A DNA stretch of 64,000 bases from Dorea_A amylophila (GTDB taxonomy: Bacteria > Bacillota > Clostridia > Lachnospirales > Lachnospiraceae): the NCBI RefSeq assembly GCF_025567265.1, contig NZ_JAOQJW010000022.1, positions 1-64,000 of the forward strand, read 5' to 3'. Below, piece after piece: positions 49,443-59,163 of this stretch. The notes beneath the pieces are model-generated. The model saw only the letters and a list, made by a program, of their open reading frames with translations, had not been told where the DNA came from and searched no databases. The translations under genes and the position numbers were made by a program. Numbering within the stretch: the first letter of the stretch is position 1; each line of letters starts with the position of its first letter.

Positions 49443-51548
49443 TTACTGGCCAGTCGTGGTCCCATCATTTGTATTAGACCCATTCTGGTTATTGTTATCT
49501 CCTGTGGTTCCTCCATTTGTCGGCTCCTGTGGTTTCGCCCCGAGGCTCACCACATAGCTGATCGTACCTCCCTTGGAAATATTTCCAGAAGAAGGACTCA
49601 TGGAGATGATACATCCTTTCGCATAACTGCTGCTGTACTGTGAATCCGATACATTTGTATACAGACCATTCTGGGATGCCCAGCTCTTAAGTGCTGACTC
49701 CTGCTGTCCTACGAAGCTCTGGATATCAATCTTTTCTTCCGGTTTCGGTCCGTTACTTACCGTGATTGAAATGGTTGTTCCGGCTGCCGCCTTACCTCCA
49801 GGTGTTACAGTCTGGCTGATAACCATTCCTTTTTCCACACTGTCACTGTAGTCATATGTTACAGTTCCTACATTGAATCCATAATTCTTGATCGTACTCT
49901 GTGCAGTTGCATCTGCCATGCCTCTTACATCCGGCACCGTCTTCTTATCTGTTCCCTGACTTACCAGCATGGTAACTGTAGAACCCTTTTCAGCTTTTGT
50001 TCCGGCAGAAGGTGTTGTATTGATGACATTACCGCTTGCTACACTGTCATCATACTGGAAACTTGAAATCACCTTAAATCCTGCATCTTCCAGTTCTTTC
50101 TGTGCTTCCGTTTCACTCATACCGCTGACATCCGGTACCTGCTTTTTACTTTTTACCAGTCCCGAACTAATAACAACTTCTATAGTTGTATTTTTCTTTA
50201 CCTTTTCACCGGCTTCCGGAGTCTGTTTAGAGACCAGTCCGGCTTTATATTTTTTAGATTCTGTTCTCTTAATCGGTTTTATTCCAAGATCTTTCTTTTT
50301 CAGTGCAGCCTTTGCCTGCTCCTCTGTCATACCACGGATATCTGGAACTGTAACTTTTCCTGACGTATCTGCATCATCCTCTGTAGTAATTCCGCCAAAC
50401 GACTTGAAAACCCCCGCTGCCTTTCCCACTGTAAATACAAGGATCAGCACAATGATCGCAATTACCACAATCGTCAGAATCTTCATGAGCTTATGCATAT
50501 GCGGATTTACTTCATCCGAATCTCTCCCGGATGCATAATCATCGTATTCGTCGTCGCCATCTTCTCTGTCGTTATATCCTTTTCCCGAATACACATCTGT
50601 AGTGTCATATTCATCATCATATTCGTCGTCATCATCGTAACCGTTACGGATATCATCCAGATCTTTATCTGTCATAATAACCGTATCGGAATCCCCGCCT
50701 GCCGACGCTATTCTTACGAAATCTCCATCCGGATCTACCAGTGAATGCTTCAGATCCTGAATCAGATCTCCTGTACTTGTATATCTTCTCTCAGAACTCT
50801 TCTGTGTACATTTCAGAATAATCTGTTCCAGGCTGTAAGGAATATCCGGAACCAGCTCCGACGGCGGTGTGATCTCCTGCTGCAGATGTTTCATTGCAAC
50901 TTCTACCGTTGTCTCGCCATCAAACGGAACCTGCCCTGTTACCATCTCAAATAAGGTAATACCAATGGAATAGATATCACTTCTCTGATCACTGAATCCG
51001 CCTCTCGCCTGCTCCGGTGATGTATAATGCACGGAGCCCATTGCATTCGTACTTACTGTATTCGAAGTTACAGCTTTCGCAATTCCAAAATCTGTAACCT
51101 TTACCTTCCCATCCTTGGAAATGATAATATTCTGCGGCTTGATATCACGGTGAATAATTCCTGATGCATGCGCCGCACCGATACCACTGCACATCTGGAT
51201 TGCAATACTGATCGTCTCTTTGTGAGACAGTCTTCCTTTTCTCTCTATATATTCTTTTAAGGTAATCCCTTCTACAAGCTCCATGACCATATAATTAAGG
51301 CCGCGGTCTTCTCCGACATCATATACATTCACGATATTCGGATGCATCAGTCCGGCTGCCGCCTGTGCCTCCGAACGGAATTTTCTTACGAAATTTTCAT
51401 CTTCTTTATACTGCTTCTTTAATACCTTAATCGCCACATAACGGTTCAGCATCTGGTCCCGGCCTTTATAGACATCCGCCATTCCACCGGCACCGATCTT
51501 ACTAAGTACAGCATATCTCTTGCCTAGTACGATTCCATCTTTTACCAT
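49443..51548 (-). CDS. prkC: PASTA-domain serine/threonine protein kinase
   Basis: 701-aa membrane kinase. The catalytic domain is residues about 10-270 with ATP loop LSKIGAGGMADVYKG, Lys in AIKVLKKQ, HRDIKPQN and DFGIAK. An acidic linker (DDDDEYDDEYDTT) follows, then one membrane helix near residue 360-380 (KILTIVVIAIIVLILVFTVG), then at least three PASTA repeats (each starting with VPDIRG, VPDVSG or VPDVRG; a fourth divergent one lies later) and a Thr/Asn/Gly-rich tail. PASTA domains sense muropeptides and lipid II. It overlaps the phosphatase stp by 7 nt. Confidence 0.96.
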   Translation of the reverse strand: MVKDGIVLGKRYAVLSKIGAGGMADVYKGRDQMLNRYVAIKVLKKQYKEDENFVRKFRSEAQAAAGLMHPNIVNVYDVGEDRGLNYMVMELVEGITLKEYIERKGRLSHKETISIAIQMCSGIGAAHASGIIHRDIKPQNIIISKDGKVKVTDFGIAKAVTSNTVSTNAMGSVHYTSPEQARGGFSDQRSDIYSIGITLFEMVTGQVPFDGETTVEVAMKHLQQEITPPSELVPDIPYSLEQIILKCTQKSSERRYTSTGDLIQDLKHSLVDPDGDFVRIASAGGDSDTVIMTDKDLDDIRNGYDDDDEYDDEYDTTDVYSGKGYNDREDGDDEYDDYASGRDSDEVNPHMHKLMKILTIVVIAIIVLILVFTVGKAAGVFKSFGGITTEDDADTSGKVTVPDIRGMTEEQAKAALKKKDLGIKPIKRTESKKYKAGLVSKQTPEAGEKVKKNTTIEVVISSGLVKSKKQVPDVSGMSETEAQKELEDAGFKVISSFQYDDSVASGNVINTTPSAGTKAEKGSTVTMLVSQGTDKKTVPDVRGMADATAQSTIKNYGFNVGTVTYDYSDSVEKGMVISQTVTPGGKAAAGTTISITVSNGPKPEEKIDIQSFVGQQESALKSWASQNGLYTNVSDSQYSSSYAKGCIISMSPSSGNISKGGTISYVVSLGAKPQEPTNGGTTGDNNNQNGSNTNDGTTTGQ

Positions 51549-52285
51549 ACACTCACCTCATCAGCAAGTGGCTCTGCCACGATAACCCCTATATTATCTC
51601 TCCCGCCATTGCTATTTGCTTTTTCTATCAACATCTGAACAGCTTCTACTACATCCCTGGAACCCTTGACAATATTAAACATATCTTCGTCCTCAACCAT
51701 ATTGCTGAGTCCGTCTGTACACATCAAAATAATATCACCCTTCTTCAGACGATATTCATAAATATCTGGTTCCACATTTTCCTTTACACCGATTGCACGT
51801 GTAATAATATTCTTATCCGGATGGTTTCTTGCTTCTTCTGCCTTGATTCCACCGAGTCTTACCATCTCTTCTACCAGCGAGTGATCCTTGGAAAGCTGTC
51901 GGATCTTGTCATTGATCAGGTAAAGTCTGCTGTCTCCTACATTGGCAAAGTACAATGTATTGCCAACAACAGTTGCCGCTACCAGTGTTGTTCCCATACC
52001 TTCCAGCTTGATATCTCTTGAAGCTGCCTCGATTAATTTATGATTTGCAATACTGACTACGCTTCTGAGAATCTCCTCGGGTTTATCCATCGGTGTCTTC
52101 TTCAACTCATCTTTTAATACATTTACCGTATAACTGGACGCAAAATCTCCCGCCTTATGTCCGCCCATTCCATCGGCGACCGTAAGGAGGTTTGGAAATG
52201 GTCCTATTGGTCTGTCTGTAACGTATACATAGTCCTGATTGACCTCACGTCTTCTTCCCACATCAGTCATTGCATATATTTTCAT
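51542..52285 (-). CDS. stp: PP2C-family protein phosphatase
   Basis: 247-aa Ser/Thr phosphatase that reverses PrkC. Motifs: DVGRRREVNQDYV, TVADGMGGHKAGDFAS, ANVGDSRLYL, ILMCTDGLSNMV and GGRDNIGVIV with metal-binding Asp residues. The start is set at 52285, with a GGGAGAG before it; the frame is open 16 codons further into rlmN. Overlaps the rlmN end by 23 nt. Confidence 0.95.
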   Translation of the reverse strand: MKIYAMTDVGRRREVNQDYVYVTDRPIGPFPNLLTVADGMGGHKAGDFASSYTVNVLKDELKKTPMDKPEEILRSVVSIANHKLIEAASRDIKLEGMGTTLVAATVVGNTLYFANVGDSRLYLINDKIRQLSKDHSLVEEMVRLGGIKAEEARNHPDKNIITRAIGVKENVEPDIYEYRLKKGDIILMCTDGLSNMVEDEDMFNIVKGSRDVVEAVQMLIEKANSNGGRDNIGVIVAEPLADEVSVW

Positions 52286-53333
52286 CTGTCTCTCCCTCGC
52301 TTTTGGCTGCGTGTCTACGGCGCAGCTGTCCACAAGCTCCGTCTATATCAGAGCCTCTTTCCCTTCTTATAGTAACATTAATTCCGTTTTTTTCAAGTTT
52401 ATTTTTAAATTCCAAGGCATTTTTGCGGTCTGGCTTTTTAAAATCACGCTCTTTGATCGGATTCACCGGGATCAGGTTCAGATGGCAGTTTCTTCGTTTT
52501 AAAATCGCCGTCAGTTCTCTGATATCATCCGGCTGGTCATTGACTCCTGCCACCAAACTGTATTCGAAAGTAATTCTTCTTCCTGTCTTATCAAAATAAT
52601 AGTCACAGGCATCCAGTACATCAGACAATTCATATTTATTTGCTACCGGCATCAGCTTCTTACGTTTTTCCTGGCTGGATCCATGAAGTGACAGAGCCAG
52701 TGTGATCTGCAGTCCCTCTTCAGCAAGTCTTCTCATATTCGGGACAATCCCGCAGGTAGATGCTGTAATATTTCTCTGGCTGATATGAAGCCCGTGTTCA
52801 TCACTCAGCATATGGATGAATTTTATGAAATTATCATAATTGTCCAACGGTTCTCCGGTTCCCATAACCACCACATTGGAAACTCTTTCTTCTGTAATCT
52901 TCTGAATATGATAGATCTGACGGAGCATCTCCGATGTCTCCAGACTCCTGACGAGTCCTCCGATCGTTGATGCACAGAACCTGCACCCCATACGGCATCC
53001 GGCCTGCGAAGAGATACACACAGAATTGCCGTAATTATATTTCATCAGAACACTTTCTACCATATTACCGTCTTCCAGTTCAAACAGGAACTTCTCAGTC
53101 GGATCCACTTTCGATATCTGGTGATCGATCATCTTCACTTTCCGGATCTCATAGTTTTCTTTCAACTTCTCACGCAGCCCTTTGGACAGATTTGTCATCT
53201 CATCAAAATCATCTGCCAGCTTTACATGAAGCCATTCATAGATTTGTTTGCTCCGGAATGCTTTTTCTCCGATTGCAAGCATCTCTTCTTTTAATTCATC
53301 ATAATTGTAGGAACATATATCTTTCTTATTCAT
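52263..53333 (-). CDS. rlmN: 23S rRNA (adenine-C2)-methyltransferase
   Basis: 356-aa radical SAM methylase acting on A2503 of 23S rRNA (and A37 of some tRNAs). CX3CX2C cluster in AGCRMGCRFCAST, methyl-carrying Cys in NSVCISSQ segment and the second Cys in DGACGQLR near the C-terminus, plus GTGEPLDNYDNFIKFIH and SLHGS. Overlaps rsmB by 8 nt. Confidence 0.96.
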   Translation of the reverse strand: MNKKDICSYNYDELKEEMLAIGEKAFRSKQIYEWLHVKLADDFDEMTNLSKGLREKLKENYEIRKVKMIDHQISKVDPTEKFLFELEDGNMVESVLMKYNYGNSVCISSQAGCRMGCRFCASTIGGLVRSLETSEMLRQIYHIQKITEERVSNVVVMGTGEPLDNYDNFIKFIHMLSDEHGLHISQRNITASTCGIVPNMRRLAEEGLQITLALSLHGSSQEKRKKLMPVANKYELSDVLDACDYYFDKTGRRITFEYSLVAGVNDQPDDIRELTAILKRRNCHLNLIPVNPIKERDFKKPDRKNALEFKNKLEKNGINVTIRRERGSDIDGACGQLRRRHAAKSEGETDENICND

Positions 53334-54636
53334 GATTCACCCTTTTTAATATTGCTATATAGAATCCGTCTCCCGCATCTCTTCCCGGAATCATCTGTTT
53401 TTCTTTCACCAGTTCAAACTCCGGATATTCTTTCAGAAACCACTCCACATTCCCCTCATTCTCTTCTCTGTGTATCGTACAGGTACTATATAAAAGCTTT
53501 CCCCCTGGCTTTACATAATCCTTTACTACCGACAGGATCTTCTTTTGTAACTCCACCAGATCTGCTTCTGTCTTTTCATTCATCTTATAGCGCAGATCCG
53601 GCTTCTTTCCAAGTACACCAAGCCCGGAACACGGAAGATCTGCAATTACAATATCGGCCGTTTCTTTCTTATGTGGATCGTATATTGCAGCATCCTGACA
53701 TACTGCATTAATATTTGTAAGACCGCTTCTTTCAATATTATCCCTGATCAGCGCCACCTTATACTCTGTCAGATCTCTCGCTTCCACATGACCGGTTCCG
53801 TTCAGAAGTTCTGCAATATGTATCGCCTTTCCTCCCGGTGCTGCACACACATCCAGCACCTGGTCTCCTGCTTTCACTTCCGACCATAATGCTACCTGCA
53901 TAGAACTTAAGTCCTGTACCTGGTAAAGTCCCTCACAAAAGCTTGGAAGTGCAGACAGATGATCATATCCGGACAGATACAGTGCACATGGAATCTCTGG
54001 CACTTCCCCTGCCGTCACACCTTCTTTTTCCAAAATTGCGATCAGCTCTGCTTTTTTGATCTTATGTTCATCAAACCGGACTGTCAGCGGCTTTTCTTCC
54101 AAAAATGCTTTTCCGATCATTTTTACCGTCTCTTCATCATATACTTTCAGCCACTGCTTTACCATCCATTCCGGCAATGAATACTTTATGGAAATGAAGG
54201 CCTCTTGATCTTTCTCATCCGGATAGCTGATCTTGTCCAGATTTCTGCCGATATTACGAAGTACCCCATTGACAAATCCCTTCAGGTTCACAAACCCTCT
54301 TTTTCCCGCAAGTTTTACTGCTTCATTACAGATTGCCGAATCTGGTACGCTGTCCATATATTTCATCTGATACACCGAACTTCTTAAAATCGTGCGGATC
54401 ACAGGTTTCATCTTATTTACTTTTACTTTGGAAAACTGATTGATGATATAATCGATCTCAATCATACGCTCCAGTGTTCCATTTACTACTCTTGTAATAA
54501 ATGCGCGTTCCCGTTTGTCCAGATATTGATATTTATCCAGAACATTCTTTATCACGATATGGCTGTACTCACCGTCTCTTGTAATCTGAAGCAGCATGTC
54601 CAGCACTAATTCTCTTTCATTTACAGACGCCTGCAT
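53326..54636 (-). CDS. rsmB: 16S rRNA (cytosine-C5)-methyltransferase
   Basis: 436 aa from 54636, where GAGGAGGGG precedes the ATG; ten more codons are open. N-terminal NusB-like helical domain, then the methylase core (VLDVCAAPGGKAIHIAELLN, DLPCSGLGVLGKKPDLRYKM with motif IV Cys, YSTCTIHREENE with the catalytic Cys). Methylates C967 of 16S rRNA by family knowledge. Gap to the zinc peptidase upstream is 67 nt with a hairpin. Confidence 0.95.
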   Translation of the reverse strand: MQASVNERELVLDMLLQITRDGEYSHIVIKNVLDKYQYLDKRERAFITRVVNGTLERMIEIDYIINQFSKVKVNKMKPVIRTILRSSVYQMKYMDSVPDSAICNEAVKLAGKRGFVNLKGFVNGVLRNIGRNLDKISYPDEKDQEAFISIKYSLPEWMVKQWLKVYDEETVKMIGKAFLEEKPLTVRFDEHKIKKAELIAILEKEGVTAGEVPEIPCALYLSGYDHLSALPSFCEGLYQVQDLSSMQVALWSEVKAGDQVLDVCAAPGGKAIHIAELLNGTGHVEARDLTEYKVALIRDNIERSGLTNINAVCQDAAIYDPHKKETADIVIADLPCSGLGVLGKKPDLRYKMNEKTEADLVELQKKILSVVKDYVKPGGKLLYSTCTIHREENEGNVEWFLKEYPEFELVKEKQMIPGRDAGDGFYIAILKRVNHE

Positions 54637-54668
54637 ACGTCCCCTCCTCTTTCCATAGATATACAATC

Positions 54669-54697
54669 AGGGAAGCGGCTTATATCCCCTTCCCTTT
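54669..54697 (-). terminator. Hairpin between the zinc peptidase and rsmB
   Basis: AGGGAAG and CTTCCCT (54669-54675 with 54690-54697) pair around a loop. No T run, so transcription probably continues into rsmB in part. Confidence 0.4.
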
Positions 54698-54703
54698 CGT
54701 TAA

Positions 54704-55411
54704 TTAATCGTTTCTTCGATTTCCAGTCAGAAGCAGTATACGCAGAAGCTGCAGAATTGCAGATGCTGCTCCGGCTACATAAGTAAGTGCTGCCGCTGTC
54801 AGCACCTTTCTGGTATCTCTGACTTCATCCTCATACAACATGCCTGTATTACCAAGGATCTTCAATGCCCTGTGTGACGCATCAAATTCCACCGGTAATG
54901 TCACAATCTGGAATAACACTGCAAGCGAAAATGCAAGAATTCCGAGATTGATAAACAACACAGAGGTTGTACTGCTGTTGAAGAAAAATCCAAGGATGAT
55001 CAGCGGCCATGCGATAGAACTTCCGAAATTTGCTACCGGTACCAGACTGCTTCTTAACTTCAACGGTACATATCCGGTCGCATGCTGTACCGCGTGTCCG
55101 CATTCATGTGCTGCTACTCCAAGTGCAGCTACCGATGTGGAATTATAGGTTGCATCCGAAAGTCTCAAAGTCCTGGTTCTCGGGTCATAATGGTCGGTCA
55201 GATTACCGGAAATGTGCTCGATCCGCACATCATACAGGCCTTCTCTGTGAAGAATCTGTTCTGCCGCATCCCTTCCTGTCATACCGGAATGATTCCTTAC
55301 TCTGGAATATCTGCTGAATGTGGAATTCATCTTCGCAGATGCGATCAGGCAGATCACGACACCAATCAGCACTAATATATACGTTGGATCAAAATACATT
55401 GGATAATACAT
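54704..55411 (-). CDS. Membrane zinc metallopeptidase (YugP-like)
   Basis: 235-aa protein with an N-terminal membrane helix (TYILVLIGVVICLIASAK), the HEXXH zinc motif as AAHECGHAVQHATGYVP, and two or three more membrane helices (SIAWPLIILGFFF, LGILAFSLAVLFQIVTLP). Family of neutral zinc peptidases; no assigned substrate. Position between fmt and rsmB is conserved in Clostridia. Confidence 0.92.
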   Translation of the reverse strand: MYYPMYFDPTYILVLIGVVICLIASAKMNSTFSRYSRVRNHSGMTGRDAAEQILHREGLYDVRIEHISGNLTDHYDPRTRTLRLSDATYNSTSVAALGVAAHECGHAVQHATGYVPLKLRSSLVPVANFGSSIAWPLIILGFFFNSSTTSVLFINLGILAFSLAVLFQIVTLPVEFDASHRALKILGNTGMLYEDEVRDTRKVLTAAALTYVAGAASAILQLLRILLLTGNRRND

Positions 55412-55487
55412 AATTATCAGCCTCCTTGCTCTCTATGACCTGCATTATATATGAAAATTTCCCCAAATAGCAGGTTTTCATACATTT

Positions 55488-56438
55488 TTAACAATTCTTA
55501 ATCATTTGTGAAGAAAGTTCACATCCTGTTTCGATCTGATAACCTCGTAAGAAAGCGTCCGCTTCCATTCTCTTCTTTCCAGGGATCTGAAGTACCAGTA
55601 CTTTCAGAAGTCCGTCTCCTGTCTGTACAGAAAATCCGTCTTTTTCCACTTTCACGATTGTTCCCGGGGTTGCATCGGTATTCTCATCCAGAACTTTTGC
55701 TTCCCAGATTTTCATGACTTTACCATTCCAGTCTGTGTAAGCACTCGGCCATGGATTCAGACCCCGGATCAGACATTCGATTGCCTTCGCAGACTTGCTC
55801 CAATCGATATCTCCGAGCTTTTTGTCCAGCATTTTCGCATATGCTGTCGGGCTTTCTCCCTGTGTTTCCCACGTTGCGGTCTTATCTTCCAGTGCCTTTA
55901 ATGTCTCAACACAGAGCTTTGCACCTGCTTTAGCAAGCTTGTCATGAAGGCTTCCGCCTGTCTCATCTTCTGCCAGTGGCACTTCTGTCTTCATGATCAT
56001 ATCTCCCGTATCCAGGCCTTCATTCATCTGCATCGTCGTTACACCAGACACTTTATCCCCGTTGATAACTGCCCACTGAATCGGAGCCGCACCACGGTAA
56101 CTTGGCAATAAGGACGCATGTACATTGATGCATCCGTATGGTGTCATCTCAAGAATTTCTTTTGGAAGGATCTGTCCGAATGCGATAACGACCATGATAT
56201 CTGCATTATATTTGCGAAGTTCTTCTACGGCCTGCGCTTCTCTGATCTTCACCGGCTGAAAGACCGGGATTCCATGTGCCAGTGCTGCTTCTTTGACCGG
56301 TGTATACTGCATCTTGCCGCCACGTCCTTTCGGCTTATCCGGCTGTGTGACTGCAAGTACGACTTCATGTCCGGCTTCGATCAGTGCTTCCAGTGTTCCG
56401 ACCGAAAAGTCCGGTGTTCCCATGAATATTACTTTCAT
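55488..56438 (-). CDS. fmt: Methionyl-tRNA formyltransferase
   Basis: 316 aa from 56438, where GAGGAGG stands 9 nt upstream; six more codons are open. Formylates initiator Met-tRNA. Motifs: MKVIFMGTPDFSV, LPSYRGAAPIQWAVINGD with the catalytic His-Asn-Asp group around INVHASLLP, MNEGLDTGDMI, and C-terminal OB-like domain. One base after the def stop. Confidence 0.96.
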   Translation of the reverse strand: MKVIFMGTPDFSVGTLEALIEAGHEVVLAVTQPDKPKGRGGKMQYTPVKEAALAHGIPVFQPVKIREAQAVEELRKYNADIMVVIAFGQILPKEILEMTPYGCINVHASLLPSYRGAAPIQWAVINGDKVSGVTTMQMNEGLDTGDMIMKTEVPLAEDETGGSLHDKLAKAGAKLCVETLKALEDKTATWETQGESPTAYAKMLDKKLGDIDWSKSAKAIECLIRGLNPWPSAYTDWNGKVMKIWEAKVLDENTDATPGTIVKVEKDGFSVQTGDGLLKVLVLQIPGKKRMEADAFLRGYQIETGCELSSQMIKNC

Positions 56439-56439
56439 G

Positions 56440-56913
56440 CTATTCTTCCTCCTCATAGTTCACGTCATGTACTTCACCCTCTACCAGTCTGGTATATAAC
56501 TTACCATCCAGATGGTCGATTTCATGACAGAATGCTCTTGCAAGGAGACCTTCTCCTTCCAGGATCACTTCTTCCATATCTTCATTCAATGCTTTTACTT
56601 TCGCATAATTCGGTCTTGTCACGATTCCTGCTTTTCCAGGAAGGCTTAAGCATCCTTCTTCGCCTGTCTGTTCTCCGGATGTCTCCAGGATCACCGGATT
56701 GATCAGGACGATCGGTCCTTCTCCGATATCAATGACTACGATACGCTTCAGGATCCCAACCTGTGGTGCCGCAAGCCCTACGCCCATTGCTTCATACATG
56801 GTATCTAACATGTCGTTGATCAGTACTTTTGTGCGAAGCGTCATCTTCGTTACTTCTTTACATTCTTTATTCAGAACTTCATCCCCAAATTCTCTGATTG
56901 TTCTAAGTGCCAT
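56440..56913 (-). CDS. def: Peptide deformylase
   Basis: 157-aa metal enzyme removing the formyl group from new peptides. Motifs GVGLAAPQVG, EEGCLSLPG and HEIDHLDGKLY. Normal length. 21 nt after priA and one base before fmt, the classic def-fmt pair. Confidence 0.97.
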   Translation of the reverse strand: MALRTIREFGDEVLNKECKEVTKMTLRTKVLINDMLDTMYEAMGVGLAAPQVGILKRIVVIDIGEGPIVLINPVILETSGEQTGEEGCLSLPGKAGIVTRPNYAKVKALNEDMEEVILEGEGLLARAFCHEIDHLDGKLYTRLVEGEVHDVNYEEEE

Positions 56914-56934
56914 CTCTTTTGTCTCCTTTATCTT

Positions 56935-59163
56935 TTAAAAAATATTCATCGGATTAAAGTCAAACTGTATCCTCATGTTCGCAAATCCTCTGTTGATCTC
57001 GATATAGCGTTCCATATGGTTCTTGATCCGCACAAGCACCTGATATTCCTCACTTTTCAGATATATGACTTTCCGGTAAACGTCATTGACTTTTCCAACC
57101 GACGGACTTGCCGGTCCGATTACCTGCACTTCTCCGTCTGCGCTTACCCGGATTGCATATTTCTTCAGATATTCTGCTGCCGTTGTAAGCTTATTTTCAT
57201 CAGATCCGGTCATCAGGACTGCCATCAGCTGTGATGCCGGCGGATATCCCATCAGATCCCGGTAATTCATCTCTTTTTCATAGAAGCCTTCGTAATCCTG
57301 TCTCGCTGCCATCCGGATACTGTAATGATCCGGACTGTAAGTCTGTATTATTACCTCCCCCGGACGTCTGCCTCGTCCCGCACGGCCCGCCGCCTGTGTC
57401 AGAAGTTGGAATGTACGTTCTCCGGAACGGTAATCATCCGAATACAGCGACATATCTGCCGCCAGAACACCGACCAGCGTCACATTTGGAAAATCATGTC
57501 CTTTTACGATCATCTGTGTCCCGATCATGATATCTGCTTCTTCGTCTGCGAATTTCGCCAGGATTTTCTCATGTCCGCCTTTGTTCTTCGTGGTATCCAT
57601 GTCCATCCGAAGAACCCTTGCCTGTGGGAATTCCCGCTTCACCAGATCTTCAATCTGCTGTGTTCCCGCCCGGAACCCTCCGATATACGGAGAACCGCAC
57701 ACCGGACAATTCTTAACAATCTGTGTCTCATACCCACAGTAATGACAGACCATTTTTCCGCCCCGGTGTACCGACAGTGATACATCACAGTGAGGACATT
57801 TTACTACATATCCACAGGCTCTGCAAGAAACAAAGCCTGCGTATCCTCTCCGGTTCAGGAATAACATTATCTGTTCCTTCTTCTCCAGCCGGTCCTGCAT
57901 CAGTACTTTTAACCGGTCACTTAAGATAGAACGGTTCCCATGCTTTAATTCTTCCCGCATATCTGCCACATATACTTCCGGGAGTGCCTGCTTCCCGGTG
58001 CGGTTCCTAAGCCTCAGCATCTGATATCTGCCACACTCACACGCATAAAATGCTTCCAGAGACGGAGTTGCCGAACCAAGTACTACACTTGCGTCCTCCA
58101 TCCGTGCTCTTTCGATTGCCGTCTCTCTTGCATGAAATCTCGGTACCTGTTCACTCTTATAAGTCGGTTCATGCTCTTCGTCAATGACGATCAGTCCCAG
58201 TCGTTCGAACGGTGTGAACAGAGCCGATCTCGGACCAATCATGATATCGACTTCACCTTTTTTCACACGTTCCATCTGATCATAACGCTCTCCCTGTGAC
58301 ATCCTGGAATTCAGGATAGACACCCGTCCGCCAAATCTTGTGTAGAACCGCATCACGGTCTGATAGGTCAGTGCTATCTCCGGAATCAGTACGATTGCCT
58401 GTCTGCCTTCACTTAGGACTTTATCGATCATTTCCATATATACTTCTGTCTTGCCGCTTCCTGTCACCCCGTATAACAGATAAGTCTTACGGATTCCCTG
58501 CTCATAATCCTTCGAAAATGTCCGGATTGCCGCCTGCTGTTCTTCTGTATAAATGATTTCTTTTTGTTCTTTCTGCTGATAAATCACCGGGTTACGGTAT
58601 ACTTGTTCCGATTCCAGTGCCAGAACCTTCTGCTCTTCCAGTGCCCTTACCACACTTCTCGTCAGATTCAGCTTATGGATCAGAAAATCATAATCCTGTT
58701 CCGGCTGATCCAGAAGTGCCGCCAGAAGTCTGGCTCTTGCTTTCTGATTCTTGTGCAGATACAGTTCCAGCTTTTCTTTTCCCTCTGCTTCCGGCAAAAG
58801 AAGCCGTACCTTCTGCTTTTCCTTTGCTTTTTCTTTCTTCTTGATCGGAAGTACCGTCTTCAGTGCCTGGATCATCGTTCCCCCGTAAGATTCCTTCATC
58901 CAGGCTGCCAGTGCAACAAGTTTACTTTCAATCGCCACACTTTCTTCGGCAATTTTTAAGACCTCTTTCATCTTCTCCGGTGCATACTCCGCACGTTCGG
59001 AGAATCCGGTTACATAGCCTTTGATTTCTTTATTTCCCATGCCGAACGGAACTACAACTTCCATTCCAACCTTAAGCATCCCCTCCAGATGAGAGGGGAT
59101 GCGGTATTGAAAGACTTTATCTAATTTTTCATGCGTAATATCAACGATAATATCAGCGTACAT
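56935..59163 (-). CDS. priA: Primosomal protein N' (replication restart helicase)
   Basis: 742-aa 3'-5' DNA helicase that reloads the replisome at stalled forks. N-terminal DNA-binding domain, then Walker A LLYGVTGSGKTEVYM (about residue 235), DEEHEPTYKSEQVPRFHARE, GSATPSLEAFY, a zinc region with CRACGYVVKCPHC, CHYCGYE and CPVCGSPYI, and QAAGRAGRG. Starts at the base after murE ends. Confidence 0.96.
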   Translation of the reverse strand: MYADIIVDITHEKLDKVFQYRIPSHLEGMLKVGMEVVVPFGMGNKEIKGYVTGFSERAEYAPEKMKEVLKIAEESVAIESKLVALAAWMKESYGGTMIQALKTVLPIKKKEKAKEKQKVRLLLPEAEGKEKLELYLHKNQKARARLLAALLDQPEQDYDFLIHKLNLTRSVVRALEEQKVLALESEQVYRNPVIYQQKEQKEIIYTEEQQAAIRTFSKDYEQGIRKTYLLYGVTGSGKTEVYMEMIDKVLSEGRQAIVLIPEIALTYQTVMRFYTRFGGRVSILNSRMSQGERYDQMERVKKGEVDIMIGPRSALFTPFERLGLIVIDEEHEPTYKSEQVPRFHARETAIERARMEDASVVLGSATPSLEAFYACECGRYQMLRLRNRTGKQALPEVYVADMREELKHGNRSILSDRLKVLMQDRLEKKEQIMLFLNRRGYAGFVSCRACGYVVKCPHCDVSLSVHRGGKMVCHYCGYETQIVKNCPVCGSPYIGGFRAGTQQIEDLVKREFPQARVLRMDMDTTKNKGGHEKILAKFADEEADIMIGTQMIVKGHDFPNVTLVGVLAADMSLYSDDYRSGERTFQLLTQAAGRAGRGRRPGEVIIQTYSPDHYSIRMAARQDYEGFYEKEMNYRDLMGYPPASQLMAVLMTGSDENKLTTAAEYLKKYAIRVSADGEVQVIGPASPSVGKVNDVYRKVIYLKSEEYQVLVRIKNHMERYIEINRGFANMRIQFDFNPMNIF

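Noticed and set aside
56118..56702. 194-aa open frame over fmt and def
   Set aside because: Spans two well-supported genes on the other strand and is rich in Cys, His and Leu.
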